From contig OX638130.1 in assembly GCA_951804985.1 (NCBI GenBank), positions 116,573,593 to 116,637,592 on the forward strand: a stretch of DNA of 64,000 nucleotides, in the 5' to 3' direction. The DNA is from Dryomyza anilis. Its lineage: Eukaryota > Arthropoda > Insecta > Diptera > Dryomyzidae. Of the stretch, positions 13,176 to 25,009 are shown piece after piece (position 1 is the first letter of the stretch; the number at the start of each line of letters is the position of its first letter). Both the position numbers and the translations under genes were made by a program. The notes beneath the pieces are model-generated. The model did no database searches. It had not been told where the DNA came from and saw only the letters and a list, made by a program, of their open reading frames with translations.

Positions 13176-13769
13176 GCGAACATCATAGTGAAAAACGAAA
13201 TATTAAATACAATGAATTTGAAACGTCATATTGATGAATTAGTTCATAATATTTATGAATATAATATTTTTTCCGAATTTTTCAAAAAAAAAAATATATT
13301 TTTTTTAAAGAAATAATTCGAAAAAAAAGTGTAAAATATTTATTTAAAAAATAACAGAAAACATTTTTCGAAAAAAAAAATTAAAAAAAAAAATGTTTCG
13401 AAAAAAAAAATTTTTTCAAACAAAAATTTTTATTTTAAATATATTTATTTTTATCATATTTCGTTTATCATAACATTCATGTCGTTAGACATTTAGTATG
13501 AATGGCCTTCAATGCAATGAATCATGGTTTGAAGAACGAAATTCATCAATATGATGTACATTTTTTTCCGTGTAATATGCACAGAGATATCGTTACGAGA
13601 TAATGAAGTTTTTGCTCCGAAAAATATTACGGTATCGATGCGATAACTGTTTTTTTTTATCGTTAATTTAAAAGTTAGAATAAATAAAGCAACGATATCG
13701 AACATTTATCGTCGTTAAGAATGCTTCGAGCATCGAAAGGTCTCCAAAACATGGCAGACTGCATAGTAA
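13176..13769. other. AT-rich segment with long A and T runs
   Basis: Poly-A and poly-T runs at 13285-13440 are followed by a stretch rich in ATCG words (13560-13730). No gene is seen. Confidence 0.4.
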
Positions 13770-13952
13770 TTTTTTTTTTTTTTTTTTTACAAATTAACCA
13801 ACGCTCAGGGGATGCCCCCTATTCATGCAATGCACAGTGTTGATCGAAGGAAGGGATGATAGGTTAAATGGAGGGGAGAAAGATGAAGTAGTGTCGGTGA
13901 ATGTTTGTTTTGAACTTGCCAATATCAAAAATGTCGGGCAAAACAGACGCAG
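13770..13952 (-). mobile_element. 5'-truncated fragment of LINE element B family
   Basis: Read on the minus strand, this is the last ~165 bp of the element at 59846-62974: the end of the reverse-transcriptase ORF, the short 3' UTR with GGGGGCATCCCCTGAGCG, and a poly-A tail (T-run at 13771-13788 on the plus strand). Similarity stops abruptly near 13952, as expected for 5' truncation during target-primed reverse transcription. Confidence 0.9.
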
Positions 13953-14474
13953 ACGAAAGTATTTTCCTTAAGTTAATTTCTTTCAAAAATCATTATCTCT
14001 AGAAAGTCTATCATATCTATTCTTCACACAGCCATAGACAATTTTTCCTCCAGAGACAGTTAATTACTTTCAACTCTATGAGCTTTTTTGACATCACGAA
14101 AATTCTTTCCGAAAGAGTTTTAAATCGAGATTATTTTTTCTTTGTCAATTTTGTGCAAAAAATAAGTTTTGGAATGGCAAACAGAATGATTCCTTGTCCA
14201 CTAATTTGCCCTCAATACAGCAATAGACAATTTTCGCTATTTTGATTTATTTATGAATTACCATTCATTGGGTGTAACACTTTTTTAGTCAATTTTTTGG
14301 GGAAGTTTTTGATTCTACCTTTTTTCTATACCATAAATTTTTTTGAAAAAATTTTTCTCTATACCCAGAGCTTTTACTGATATTTGTGCACAAAAAGAAA
14401 TCAGAATTGAGTCTACTGGAAGCGACATCTCTAGAAAATCATGACACATTTCATCAACATGATGAAAAAAAAAT
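13953..14474. other. AT-rich segment, no gene seen
   Basis: I recognise no motifs, repeats or element ends in this stretch. Confidence 0.35.
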
Positions 14475-14949
14475 TAAATTAGTCAATAGGATAAAGTGTT
14501 ATTTCAATTAGTAAATCCCATTAAATACTACAAATTGCTATAAAAAAATAATTTTTAAGTTTGTATGAAAATATTTACTTTTTTTGTATACATACTATTA
14601 AATGTTGGACCGCGAGCCGAAAGGTTCCCGGTTCAAACCTGAACTGGGGCTAACAACATTTTTTCATAGAAACATTTTTCTATACCGCGCTACCTCTCGG
14701 CAGTAAATGACAAACCTACGAGAGTAAAACATTGCCTATGAAAAGCTCTCAGCCGCCGTTCGGATTAGGCAATAAACTGTAGGTCCCACCACTTTGAGTA
14801 CAAATATAACACGCACAGCTCAAAATGGTGAGAGGGCTCGGCTGAAGTTTTTATGGGACTGTAGCGCCAAACTATTATTATTATTACTATTAAATCAATA
14901 ACTGTCATATTGACATATTTGAATGTGGTTTTATGAGACTTTCTGAGTG
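14475..14949. mobile_element. Eroded MITE (CACCCAGA family) interrupted by a SINE
   Basis: Sequence on both sides of the SINE matches the uninterrupted MITE copy at 29583-29810 (words AGTCAATAGGATAAA, CATTAAATACTA, GTATACTATTAAATC, CATATTGAC). The right terminal repeat is degraded to CTGAGTGTA near 14949, and the left terminal repeat is not recognisable. The copy at 29583 serves as an empty-site control for the SINE insertion. Confidence 0.8.
14604..14884 (+). mobile_element. tRNA-derived SINE, copy 1
   Basis: The head contains a perfect RNA polymerase III B box, GGTTCAAACC, at 14630-14639, inside a tRNA-like context (GGACCGCGAGCCGAAAGG). The body carries the family words TACCTCTCGGCAGTAAATG, AAACCTACGAG and CCACCACTTTGAGTACAAA, and the 3' end is a TTA/ATT microsatellite tail. 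The 11-bp direct repeat TACTATTAAAT flanks it (14593-14603 and 14885-14895) and is a target-site duplication. The 5' end lacks the A-box half of the tRNA region, so this copy is 5'-truncated. Confidence 0.9.
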
Positions 14950-15960
14950 TATTCATTATCCATATGAACAAATCATAAATATTATAGATTTATTTATATA
15001 TGATTAATATTTCTTTCATAATTTGTATATTTGTTTTGCTATTCTAAGATAATTTTGTATAACATATTTCCTGAAAGAACTACCAAAAGAACTTCCAAAA
15101 GAATTAAGTGAAAAATATATATATTCAGCTGCGAAGTATTATTATTAAGTCTACAAAATAAAAAGATAATTTATTTAAGACATTCATTTTTGTGCACTTT
15201 GTTTTTAATTCACATTTTAAATTATGTTACAAGTGTAACGCAATGCACAATTGTACAGCATATTTACCACCGATTGCATGATATAAAATACAGTATTAAA
15301 GAATGCAAAAAATCTCAAAATAAAAATATAAAAAATGTCCATTGCACTTTTTTATTTTAATAAAATTTATTTATGCCTGTCTTAAGCTTAAACCTGGTGT
15401 TGCAATGCACTTAAACGTTTTATGAGGGGTTCTCTTATTTTTGTGCAGGCATCGTTTTTCGTCTGTTGTAGTATTTTTACAATGCCTGTCCGTCGTGTAC
15501 GCATACATGAAACAAGTGCGTTTACGTTATATTTTCTTTTATTATTTTATTTAATTTTTTTGATATGCGTTTTCAGGTGTGCGATTTATAAGTTCAGTTC
15601 ACGTAGAGGATAAAGAAAAAAAAGGACACAAAATATGCGCAGACACACAGCGCGCGTATAGCCTACAATATATTCATTAAGTTGTCTTTAATGGTATTTA
15701 TGATACTGGACATGTATCGAAATACACTAAGGAAATTTTATGCAACTACTTGAAGTTGAGAAAATTTTTAACAATTTCAAATAAGGATAAATATATTTAA
15801 ATGTCTTAAAAGTGAGTAGGGAGCTCTACGGTATACTTTTTCTCTATCTCTAGCTAATTTCTCTATCGTGTATTCGAGCCTTAAGACATATTTGGTCGGA
15901 ATTTTTCTCTAAAAGTCTTTAGCTCCTTAACGACTATAGGGTGAAGTAATACCCAAAAAG
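14950..15960. other. AT-rich segment, no gene seen
   Basis: I see no recognisable element ends, RNA genes or coding domains. Confidence 0.35.
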
Positions 15961-16139
15961 TAATCAACTCTTGAAGGTATGGCTTGGTTTTCATGGACAG
16001 TTTTAGAAAGGGCAATAATACGCAAAACTTATTTTGAGGTCTCCAAGCATATTTCTCATGCTTTGAGAAATTGAGAAAGTCAGAAAAAATAATGCAAATC
16101 TCTTGGGAAAATTACAATAATAATAATTTGACGCAATAA

Positions 16140-18766
16140 CTCTGAAGAACCTGGAATCGTAAATTGCATCGGAACTGGAATCGTAACTTGCATCGGAACC
16201 GTATCGATTTTTGGAACCGGAATCGGAACTGGAATCGGAACCGTTATTTATAACATGTGTGGAACCGAAATTTGGACCCATAGCTTTTTTTTTTTTTTTT
16301 TGGAGACGAAATCGGAAACGGAACCACTATTTTAAAAATATTGGAACCAGAACTGTAACTGATGTTCCAAAGGGTTTTAGTCTCTATCAGGAACCAAAAA
16401 AAAAAATGGAATCGGAACTGGAATCGTAACCTGAATCGGAACCGTATCGATTTTTGGAACCGGAATCGGAATTGGAATCGGAACTGGATCGGAACCATTA
16501 TTAAAAACATGTGTGGAACCGGAATTTAGTTTTTTTTTATTGGAGCCGGAATCGGAAACGGAACCGCTATTTTAAAAATCTTGGAACCAGAATCCGAACC
16601 TATATTTAGAAAGGTTCAAGTTTCTATCAGGAACCACAAAGAAACGGAATTGAAACTGGAATCGTAACCTTATTCGGAATCGTATCGATATTTGGAACCG
16701 GAATCGGAATTGGAATCAGAACCGTTATTAAACACGTGTGTGGAACTGGAATTTGGACCTATTTTTTTTATTGGATCCGAAATCGGAACCGGAAGCGCTA
16801 TTTTAAAAATCTTGGTACCAGAACTATAACCGATATTTTAAAGGGTTTTAGTCTCTATCAGGAACTACAAAGAAACGGAATTGGAACTGAAATCGTATCC
16901 TGAATCGGAACAGTATCGATTTTTGGAACTGGAATCGGAACCGTTATTAAAAACGTGCGTGGAACCGGAATTTGGACCCATTTAATTTTTTATTATTGGA
17001 GCCGGAATCGGAACCGGAAGCGTTATTTTAAAAATCTTGGAACCAGAACTATAACCGATATTCCAAAGGGTTTTAGTCTCTATCAAGAACCCCAAATAAA
17101 CGGAATTGAAACTGGAATCGTAACCTGAATCGGAACCGTATTGATTTATGGGATCGGAACTGGAATCGGAACCGTTATGAAAAACATATTAAACCGGAAA
17201 ACATATTAAACCGGAATTTGGACCCATTTAATTTTATTTTTATTGGAGTCGGAATCGGAACCTGAACCGCTATTTTAAAAATCTGGGAACCAGAACTATA
17301 ACCGATATTCTAAAGGGTTTTAGTCTCTATCAGGAACCAAAAAAAAATGGAATAGGAACTGGAATCGTAACTTTTATCGGAACTGGAATCGTAAACTTGC
17401 ATCGGAACCGTATCGATTTTTGGAACCGGAATCGGAGCTCGAATCGGAACCGTTATTTATAACATGTGTGGAACCGAAATTTGGACCCATATCATTTTTT
17501 TTTTTTTTTGAGACGAAATCGGAAACGGAACCGCTATTTAAAAATCTTGGAACCAGAACTGTAACTGATGTTCCAAAGGGTTTTAGTCTCTGTCTGGAAC
17601 CAAAAAAAATGGAATCGGAACTGGAATCGTAACCTGAATCGGAACCGTATCGATTTTTGGAACCGGAATCGGAATTGAAATCGGAACTGGATCGGAACCA
17701 TTATTAAAAACATGTGTGGAACCGGAATTTGGACCCATTTAGTTTTTTTTTTTTTATTGGAGCCGGAATCGGAACCAGAAGCGCTATTTTAAAAATCTTG
17801 GAACCAGAACTATAACCGATATTCCGAAGGGTTTTAGTCTCTATCAGGAACTACAAAGAAACGGAATTGGATCTGGAATCGTATCCGGAATCGGAACACT
17901 ATCGATTTTTGGAACCGGAATCGGAATAGTTATTAAAAACGTGTGTGGAACAGGAATTTGGACCCATTCAATTTTTTTTATTAGAGCCGGAATCGGAACC
18001 AGAAGCGCTATTTTAAAAATCTTGGAACCAGAACTATAACCGATATTCCAAAGGGTTTTAGTCTCTATCAGGAACTACAAAGAAACGGAATTGGAACTGG
18101 AATCGTATCCTGAATCGGAACAGTATCGATTTTTGGAAGCGGAATCGGAATCGTTATTAAAAACGTGTGTGGAACAGGAATTTGGACCCATATAATTTTT
18201 TTTTATTAGAGCCGGAATCGGAACCGGAAGCGCTATTTTAAAAATCTTGGAACCAGAACTATAACCGATATCCCAAAGAGTTTTAGTCTCTATCAGGAAC
18301 CCCAAATAAACGGAATAGGAAATGAATCGTAACCTGAATCGGAACCGTATTGATTTATGGGATCGGAACTGGAATCGGAACCGTTATTAAAAACATGTGT
18401 GGAACCGGAATTTGGACCCATTTAATTTAATTTTTATTGGAGCCGGAATCGGAACCTGAACCGCTATTTTAAAAATCTGGGAACCAGAACTATAACCGAT
18501 ATTCTAAAGGGTTTTAGTCTCTACCAGGAATCACAAAGAAACGGAATCGGAACTGAAATCGTAATCGGAAGTGGAACCGGAACCGTGTCGGTTTTTGGAA
18601 CCGAAATTAGAACGAGAATCGGAACCGTTATTAAAAACATGTGTGGAACCAGAATCAAACCCATATATTTCTCTTTTAGTTGGAACCGGAATCGGAACGG
18701 AAAAAGCTATTTTAAAAATCTTGGAACCAGAAACATAATCGATATTCCAAAGAATTTTAATCCCTG
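16140..18766. repeat. Hierarchical GGAACC/GGAATC repeat array
   Basis: Three levels of repetition are visible. At the lowest level the hexamers GGAACC, GGAATC and GGAACT alternate. These form ~220-260-bp monomers, each with the landmark GGAATTTGGACCCAT (near 16261, 16516, 16742, 16961, 17211, 17470, 17718, 17946, 18173, 18401; degenerate near 18647). Five monomers form a ~1.2-kb higher-order unit present about twice: the segment at 16211 recurs almost unchanged at 17420, an offset of 1209 bp. Open frames here (Glu-Ser-Glu-Leu repeats) are products of the repeat and are not genes. Confidence 0.93.
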
Positions 18767-19010
18767 GTTATATTTGAGCTCAAAGTGGAGGAACCTACAG
18801 TTTAATACCTAATCTGAATGGAGGGGTAAAAGCGTTTTTTAGGCTATGTTTTACTCTCGTAGGTTTGACTTGGACTGGCGATAGATAGCGTCGTATAGAA
18901 AAATAATTTCTATTTTTTGATATTGACAGTCGCTGGGATCGAAGCCGGGACGTTTCGGCTCGTAGTACAAGGCACTAACCAGTGGAACCACCGACGAGAC
19001 GCTACTCAAG
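18767..19010 (-). mobile_element. tRNA-derived SINE, copy 2 (3' end missing)
   Basis: On the minus strand it starts near 19010 with a tRNA-like head: an A-box-like TGGTTAGTGCC and a B-box-like CTTCGATCCC (plus-strand coordinates about 18935-18945). It runs through the family body (ACCTACGAGAG, AACTGTAGG, CCACTTTGAG on the minus strand) and stops near 18767, where the GGAACC array begins. The missing 3' part suggests deletion or an array junction. Confidence 0.8.
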
Positions 19011-20385
19011 GAAATTCGGAGAATGTAAAAATTGAAAATCCCTTTTAGAACCCAATAGCATTATGTGCTATATCATACAAGAAGGAATATTTTTCTGGCT
19101 ATCACTTAATGTATGATTTCATGGTGTTTAAAAGATTGAAAAATGTATGAAATATAGAAGTAGAAATGCGGAATTTTATTCGGTAAATCGTAAAATAAAA
19201 CATTCAATTAAAATTTTCAACTTTTTTGCAGTGCACATTTGAACCTTTATGTGTGTGTCTAGCAATTAAATTGGTTCTGCATTTAATTATTGAAAATTGG
19301 CTGTGAGAAAATGATTGTTAATGACTCGTAGATCGTCGCGACGTACGAACGCATAAAGTTGTTGCTGTGTTTTTCACGCTTGTGGTAACAGTTAAAAGGG
19401 AGGCTCTGAGGTGCTCTGCACAAAAAGAGATACCTATGAACATTAAGTAAAAAAAACATGCTTAAGGCAAATAATGCCATTTGCTGCTCTTTTTTTGTTC
19501 TTCTGCATTTTTATTGGTATTTTATTTAATGGGCTCTGAACTTTTATTCAGATTACTTTAAATTGCATGGAAGCCATTAATTCGACCGACGTATTGTTGC
19601 TGCGCGAACAACAAATTGAAATGGATTTTCGTTTTTTATTTTTGCAGTATTTCATATTTATCACCTGCATAAAGCATAAAGCTTTTAAATGTAAGAAGAA
19701 AAAAAAATTATTGCATATTCTATAAATTAAGTATTCTATTGTATTTTGCTGTTACAAAAGTGTACAAAAATTGCAGTACTCTAAAATCCAAAACAGAACC
19801 AGAAGAATAGAATTTAAAGTTTATTTTAAAAATTAAAATATTAGCTAAAATACAACAAAGTTTATTTATAATTATTTCACAGAGTACTTTGCTAAAAATA
19901 ATTTGAACAACACAAACAGCAAAAAACTAAAACTATAACTAAAAACTAAAACTGAAAACTCAAAACTCAAAACATTTATTAAAAACTTTCGCTTGCCGCA
20001 GGCACTTAAATTACGGTTTTATAGTTCCGAAGCTCAGACTCTTACAATTTCACATACATATTATATGGACACATACTGTACACACATACACAAACACACA
20101 CTCACACACACACACATAAATATTGTAGTGTATTCTTGCGCATAACTGCTTAACTTAATATTATTTATTTGAGCCACGTTATGACTAAAATATGTAACTG
20201 AGACGACTTCATCGTCTGCATGTGAATCCGAGAACTAATTTTAGTCTGGAGTCCTTCACGATTTGGCGCACGTAGTTATACTGAAAAAAATACTTCTTTC
20301 AGTTATCTGTTAAAAGAAAAACCATCCTACTCATTCTTCTTTATTATTCTTACTACTTACCTCTGGAACTACCAAAGTAATGCGT
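19011..20385. other. Non-repetitive AT-rich segment with a short (CA)n tract
   Basis: A (CA)n-like tract lies at about 20088-20118, and an AAAACTAAAACT-type run at about 19920-19970. No gene or element is recognised. Confidence 0.4.
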
Positions 20386-20389
20386 TAGA

Positions 20390-21325
20390 ATAACTTGATG
20401 GTCCGACCTATCATTATGTACGGATAGTAGTATAGGCAAAAAGACTAAATCTTCGTAGAACAAAACAATTATTGGAGAGAGTTTAAAGGCTAGCCTATTA
20501 GTGCTTAACAGAAGCCATTATATAGAACATGTCTTACAGCCACAATGGAAGTACTCCTGGAACTAACATTTGTTTGGTAAAGTGGCCACTCCCTTGCGCA
20601 AGAATGGTACTGGAAATGAAAAATACATGAAACATATGAAAGCTACTCTTCTGACCCAGCTCTTTTCAAAGATACCTACTTCAATGGACCATAACATGAA
20701 AAGATTTAACTTTGTGAAAAACTTTAAGATGCAGCAAAAGTTACGGAAGAACACATCCGACACATATGCTTTAAACAAGCGCATCATCACATGGTATACG
20801 TATAAATCATTAACATATGACGGAATAGGGACAGGAGGTTATGGTCCTAGAACCAAATACTACGAAGACATTAGAAAATATACAAGCATATTTCAAGCGG
20901 TAAGAAACGCTTAAGATAGCTGCGTCCAGATCAACTCAGAACTAGAATGGTAATATCTATCACCATAATCTGAGTTCCTGACTAAATGGGAATGGAAGGC
21001 AACGAAGAAGCTGAAAACACTTGCAGAAGAGGAGCCGCCACATAACTTATAGGTACTGAATCTTTCTATTGAATCGGTAACACTGTTGTCAAACAGTTAT
21101 TACTAGAAGAACAGTTCAATACCAGAGCAGAACTATGGTTGTAAAAGGAAAAAAATGCGTCATTTTAAGATATTTGTCGGTCTTCGGACTTAACAATTTT
21201 CAAAGAACACATAAAGCTCTCAAAGCAAAAACCTAAAATTCTTAGAGATTTCACACTGGACACTGCCGACTTGTGAAACACCTGAATGGAATAGGTATAC
21301 AATCGAACAATACATGATAAATATG
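20390..21325 (+). pseudogene. Decayed LINE fragment: RT C-terminus plus RNase H
   Basis: Motifs of the region following the reverse transcriptase appear in order but in shifting frames: VRPIIMYG (20401-20424), LLERV.RLA (about 20473-20510), and MEVLLEL (from 20545). An RNase H-like stretch, GTGGYGPRTKYYEDIRKYTS, follows near 20830-20895, then MGMEGNEEAE (from 20986), and finally HTGHCRLVKHLNGIGI (21252-21299). This order and the GHC..L..HL signature are known from non-LTR retrotransposons carrying an RNase H domain (I/LOA-like). In-frame stops and at least three frames show it is dead. The upstream RT catalytic core is absent, so the copy is 5'-truncated or deleted. Clade assignment is inference. 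Confidence 0.8.
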
Positions 21326-21378
21326 CCTAGATGATAAATAAAATACAAGAAACATTTGAGAAACATACAGAGCATACG

Positions 21379-21425
21379 GGTACACATGAATAAACATGTA
21401 TGTAGTATGTATATTCATGTGTACC
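21379..21425. repeat. Perfect 14-bp inverted repeat with 19-bp spacer
   Basis: The arms GGTACACATGAATA (21379-21392) and TATTCATGTGTACC (21412-21425) are exact reverse complements. They lie just downstream of the decayed LINE and just upstream of the 7-mer array. They could be terminal repeats of a tiny element or a hairpin former. No function is visible. Confidence 0.75.
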
Positions 21426-21429
21426 GGTT

Positions 21430-21574
21430 ATAACTTCAAGTGTTATTAAAAAGATTGACTGACATCTTTCTTAGCAATTCTTACTTTGTTCTTCAAACTT
21501 CTTACTTTTTATTTCTTGTTTCTTACTATTTGCTTCTTGCTTCTTACATCTTATCTCTTACTTCATACTTCTTA
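21430..21574. repeat. Left, eroded part of the TTACTTC array
   Basis: Degenerate copies of TTACTTC (TTACTTTGTTC, CTTACATCTTATC) lead up to the MITE at 21575. They match the composition of the array resuming beyond it, so the MITE appears to have inserted into the array. Confidence 0.75.
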
Positions 21575-21775
21575 AGCTGGCGTTATAATAGACATACGTT
21601 CTTAAATGTCACCGGACCGGAACGTACCAATCTAAATACTACGGATCTTTACATAGCACTTACGTCACGTTACGATCATTATAAACATTTATATGAAGTA
21701 CGCATTTATCGAATCGTAACGTCCCGCTCCGATAACATTTGATCACGTTAAGTTACGTATATTATAGCTCCAGCT
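21575..21775. mobile_element. 201-bp MITE with TTA target duplication (Harbinger-like)
   Basis: The ends AGCTGGCGTTATAATAG and (reverse complement of the right end) AGCTGGAGCTATAATAT form inverted repeats. The trinucleotide TTA lies directly outside both ends (21572-21574 and 21776-21778). TTA/TAA 3-bp duplications are the hallmark of PIF/Harbinger transposons, so this is most simply a non-autonomous Harbinger-type MITE. It has no coding capacity. Confidence 0.8.
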
Positions 21776-21778
21776 TTA

Positions 21779-23125
21779 CTCCTTACTTAAGTAAAAAACT
21801 TCTTACTCGTCACTTCATAGTTCTTACTTCGTACTTCTTATTACTTCTTACTTCTTACTTCTTACTTCTTACTTCTTACTTCTTACTTCTTACTTCTTAC
21901 TTCTTACTTCTTACTTCTTACTTCTTACTTCTTACTTCTTACTTCTTACTTCTTACTTCTTACTTCTTACTTCTTACTTCTTACTTCTTACTTCTTACTT
22001 CTTACTTCTTACTTCTTACTTCTTACTTCTTACTTCTTACTTCTTACTTCTTACTTCTTACTTCTTACTTCTTACTTCTTACTTCTTACTTCTTACTTCT
22101 TACTTCTTACTTCTTACTTCTTAATTCTTACTTCTTAATTCTTACTTCTTAATTCTTAATTCTTACTTCTTACTTCTTCTTACTTCTTACTTCTTACTTC
22201 TTACTTCTTACTTCTTACTTCTTACTTCTTACTTCTTACTTCTTACTTCTTACTTCTTACTTCTTAATTCTTACTTCTTACTTCTTACTTCTTACTTCTT
22301 ACTTCTTACTTCTTACTTCTTACTTCTTACTTCTTACTTCTTACTTCTTACTTCTTACTTCTTACTTCTTACTTCTTACTTCTTACTTCTTACTTCTTAC
22401 TTCTTACTTCTTACTTCTTACTTCTTACTTCTTACTTCTTACTTCTTACTTCTTACTTCTTACTTCTTACTTCTTACTTCATACTTCTTACTTCTTACTT
22501 CTTACTTCTTACTTCTTTCTTCTTACTTCTTACTTCTTACTTCTTACTTCTTACTTCTTACTTCTTACTTCTTACTTTTTACTTCTTAATTCTTACTTCT
22601 TAATTCTTACTTCTTACTTCTTACTTCTTACTTCTTCTTACTTCTTACTTCTTACTTCTTACTTCTTACTTCTTACTTCTTACTTCTTACTTCTTACTTC
22701 TTACTTCTTACTTCTTACTTCTTACTTCTTACTTCTTACTTCTTACTTCTTACTTCTTACTTCTTACTTCTTACTTCTTACTTCTTACTTCTTACTTCTT
22801 ACTTCTTACTTCTTACTTCTTACTTCTTACTTCTTACTTCTTACTTCTTACTTCTTACTTCTTACTTCTTACTTCTTACTTCTTACTTCTTACTTCTTAC
22901 TTCTTACTTCTTACTTCTTACTTCTTACTTCTTACTTCTTACTTCTTACTTCTTACTTCTTACTTCTTACTTCTTACTTCTTACTTCTTACTTCTTACTT
23001 CTTACTTCTTACTTCTTACTTCTTACTTCTTACTTCTTACTTCTTACTTCTTACTTCTTACATCTTACTTCTTACTTCATACTTCTTACTTCTTACCTCT
23101 TAATTCGTACTTCTTACTTTTCACT
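21779..23125. repeat. 7-bp tandem array (TTACTTC)n
   Basis: About 180 near-identical heptamers occur. Variant clusters TTAATTC plus a 3-bp phase slip (TTCTTCTTAC) occur near 22120-22180 and again near 22585-22640, showing that a ~460-bp block was duplicated inside the array. Open frames of Leu-Thr-Ser-Tyr-Phe repeats are artefacts. Confidence 0.97.
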
Positions 23126-24130
23126 TCATATTTCGTACTTCTTACTTCTTGTTTCTTATTTTTTACTTCATACTTCCTACTTTTAACTTCTTGCATCTGA
23201 AATCTCTCTGTAGTAAGAATATTGTCTACTATAGATTTCAATTTAATCCGAATTTATCTAAGTGTACCACTGAGTCCAGTGGATTAGCATGGTTTTACCA
23301 TAGAAATATGACTATGACTGCAATTTTAGTGTGTGCTTGTGCATTTTTGGTATTACAGTTAACTTCGCAGATGAAAAGTGGCCACGTTTAACTTCTTGAA
23401 AGTACTTTGCATAGCATACAAATTAAATCAACTACAAAATACGTAGCAACGAAATTGAAAGCGAACGAATTACATGTTGCCAATTCACAGACACACACCC
23501 TCTTACAGCTACACATAACAGACAGACACACACACAGTCACAAACATCTAACAGGTCAATGTAGAGCACTTAATTCGATTCGAACATATGAGAATCTCGT
23601 AAAAGCCGCACGTAGTCGTTTGGTTGCCAGCGAACGCATCGCAGACAGTTTCGAAGCCAGAGTCATCGATGGACGAAGACTTATGCAGAGCCACAACCAC
23701 CAAGGCAACAGTAGCTGCTGCTGCTGAAGCAGCAACATCAGCAACATTTGATGCGCTGACATCAACAACATGACAGCTAAACCGCAACTTGAAATCTTGG
23801 AATCAGCAGCAACAGTAACACTAAGAGCAACTGAGTTGCTGCTGCTGTCTTTATGCCACAGGCGGGCCCTCTATTAAAATCTACACAACATCTATAGAGA
23901 TTCATGGGACGCGCGCGCATTCAAATCAAAGTGCATTTTGTGGTTTTGAGGGTAGCTGAGGCATGAGCGTGAGCTTCAGGGGGGACAGTTGAAACTTTGC
24001 GCCAACTGCTGGCCACAACTTCATTTGTTTGATTTGATTTGGACTTGTGTAGTGCTGACTGAATGACTTACGGACTGGCTGACAACCAAAATTTGGAAAC
24101 AATTTACTTTGGAGCAGAAACCACAAGAAG
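23126..24130. other. Non-repetitive segment with CA and CAG triplets
   Basis: CA-rich stretches lie at 23490-23545 and CAGCAACA-type runs at 23705-23850. Both strands open low-complexity frames. No gene is recognised. Confidence 0.4.
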
Positions 24131-24702
24131 GACTGAGGGCATTTGGAGAGTATAACTATTATAAAGGCAGGAGGAACAGAAATAATATTAATATTAGAAG
24201 GAAAACGGAAACAGCAGAATATTGAAAATAAAAATAATATGAACTCCACAAAAACAAAAAGGAAGGACGAGATGAATTGGAACTACTGGAGTAATATATG
24301 GCATAAGAACGAAATTGTAGGATTATATAGAGGTATGGAATAGAAATAACTGGAATATGAAAAATGAACAATAACAGTGAGATTAATAGAAAGGTGGCGT
24401 AGAACAGGACGGATAGATGCAGAAATGGCAAAAAAAAGGAATGAGTGGACGAAATGGGATTTAAAGATGAAACAGAAAATGTAGGAAGAAGTAAGAGGTA
24501 GCTATTTCCCATCTTCCTTCGTTTTTCTGTTGATTAAGAAGCAGCATGCAAGAAAAGAACAGAAACAGTGAAGAAGGAAAGATCGTGAGCAGTGTAAAAT
24601 GAAGTACACGAAATGGGTAATATCAGGGCATACGTTAAAAAAATAACAACGAGAGATGAAGAAGGATGAATGTTAAGACGGTAAAACGAGAAGTAAGAAA
24701 TA
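24131..24702. repeat. Degenerate purine-rich minisatellite, block 1
   Basis: The plus strand is dominated by AGAA, GAAC and GGAA words (AGGAACAGAAATAAT, GAAGTAAGAGG) without a crisp period. It is comparable to the blocks at 25010-25435, 26830-27785 and 30330-30620, so one old purine-rich family seems dispersed over 6 kb. Confidence 0.6.
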
Positions 24703-24999
24703 CTCGGATCTTAAGAAAACCAGGCATTACAGAGAGAATTGATTCTTCAGTTGCACGATACGTTTCCGCAAAGAATGTAAAGACGTATTATGAGAAGTAG
24801 GAATCTCAGGAGAACTACGCATTGCAGAGAACATTCGTCTGTTTTTCCAGACATTTTTAATATTGGGAAATTCAAAACAAATATCCACCGCCACTCTTCC
24901 ATCTTTCCTCCTTTCTTTAACCTATAATACTTCTTGCGATCAACACTTTGCATTGCATGAATAGGGGGTATCCCCTGTGCATTGGTTAATTTGAAAAAA
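24703..24999 (+). mobile_element. 5'-truncated, rearranged fragment of LINE element B family
   Basis: It matches the 3' end of element B (region 62715-62960): CAGAGAGAATT, CTTCAGT, CACGAT, then CCAGACATTTTT, TTCAAAACAAA, CATCTTTCCTCC and the 3' UTR word GCATGAATAGGGGG. About 60 bp between CGCAAAG and TTTTTCCAGAC do not match and partly repeat the preceding segment, indicating an internal duplication. The copy ends in an A-rich tail near 24999. It is not coding. Confidence 0.85.
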
Positions 25000-25009
25000 A
25001 ATATTAAAT

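Noticed and set aside
14620..14650. tRNA gene suggested by the perfect B box
   Set aside because: The context is a SINE body repeated four times in the window, with no cloverleaf acceptor stem.
21739..22152. 137-codon frame of LLLTSYF repeats
   Set aside because: It is the translation of the TTACTTC array, not a gene.
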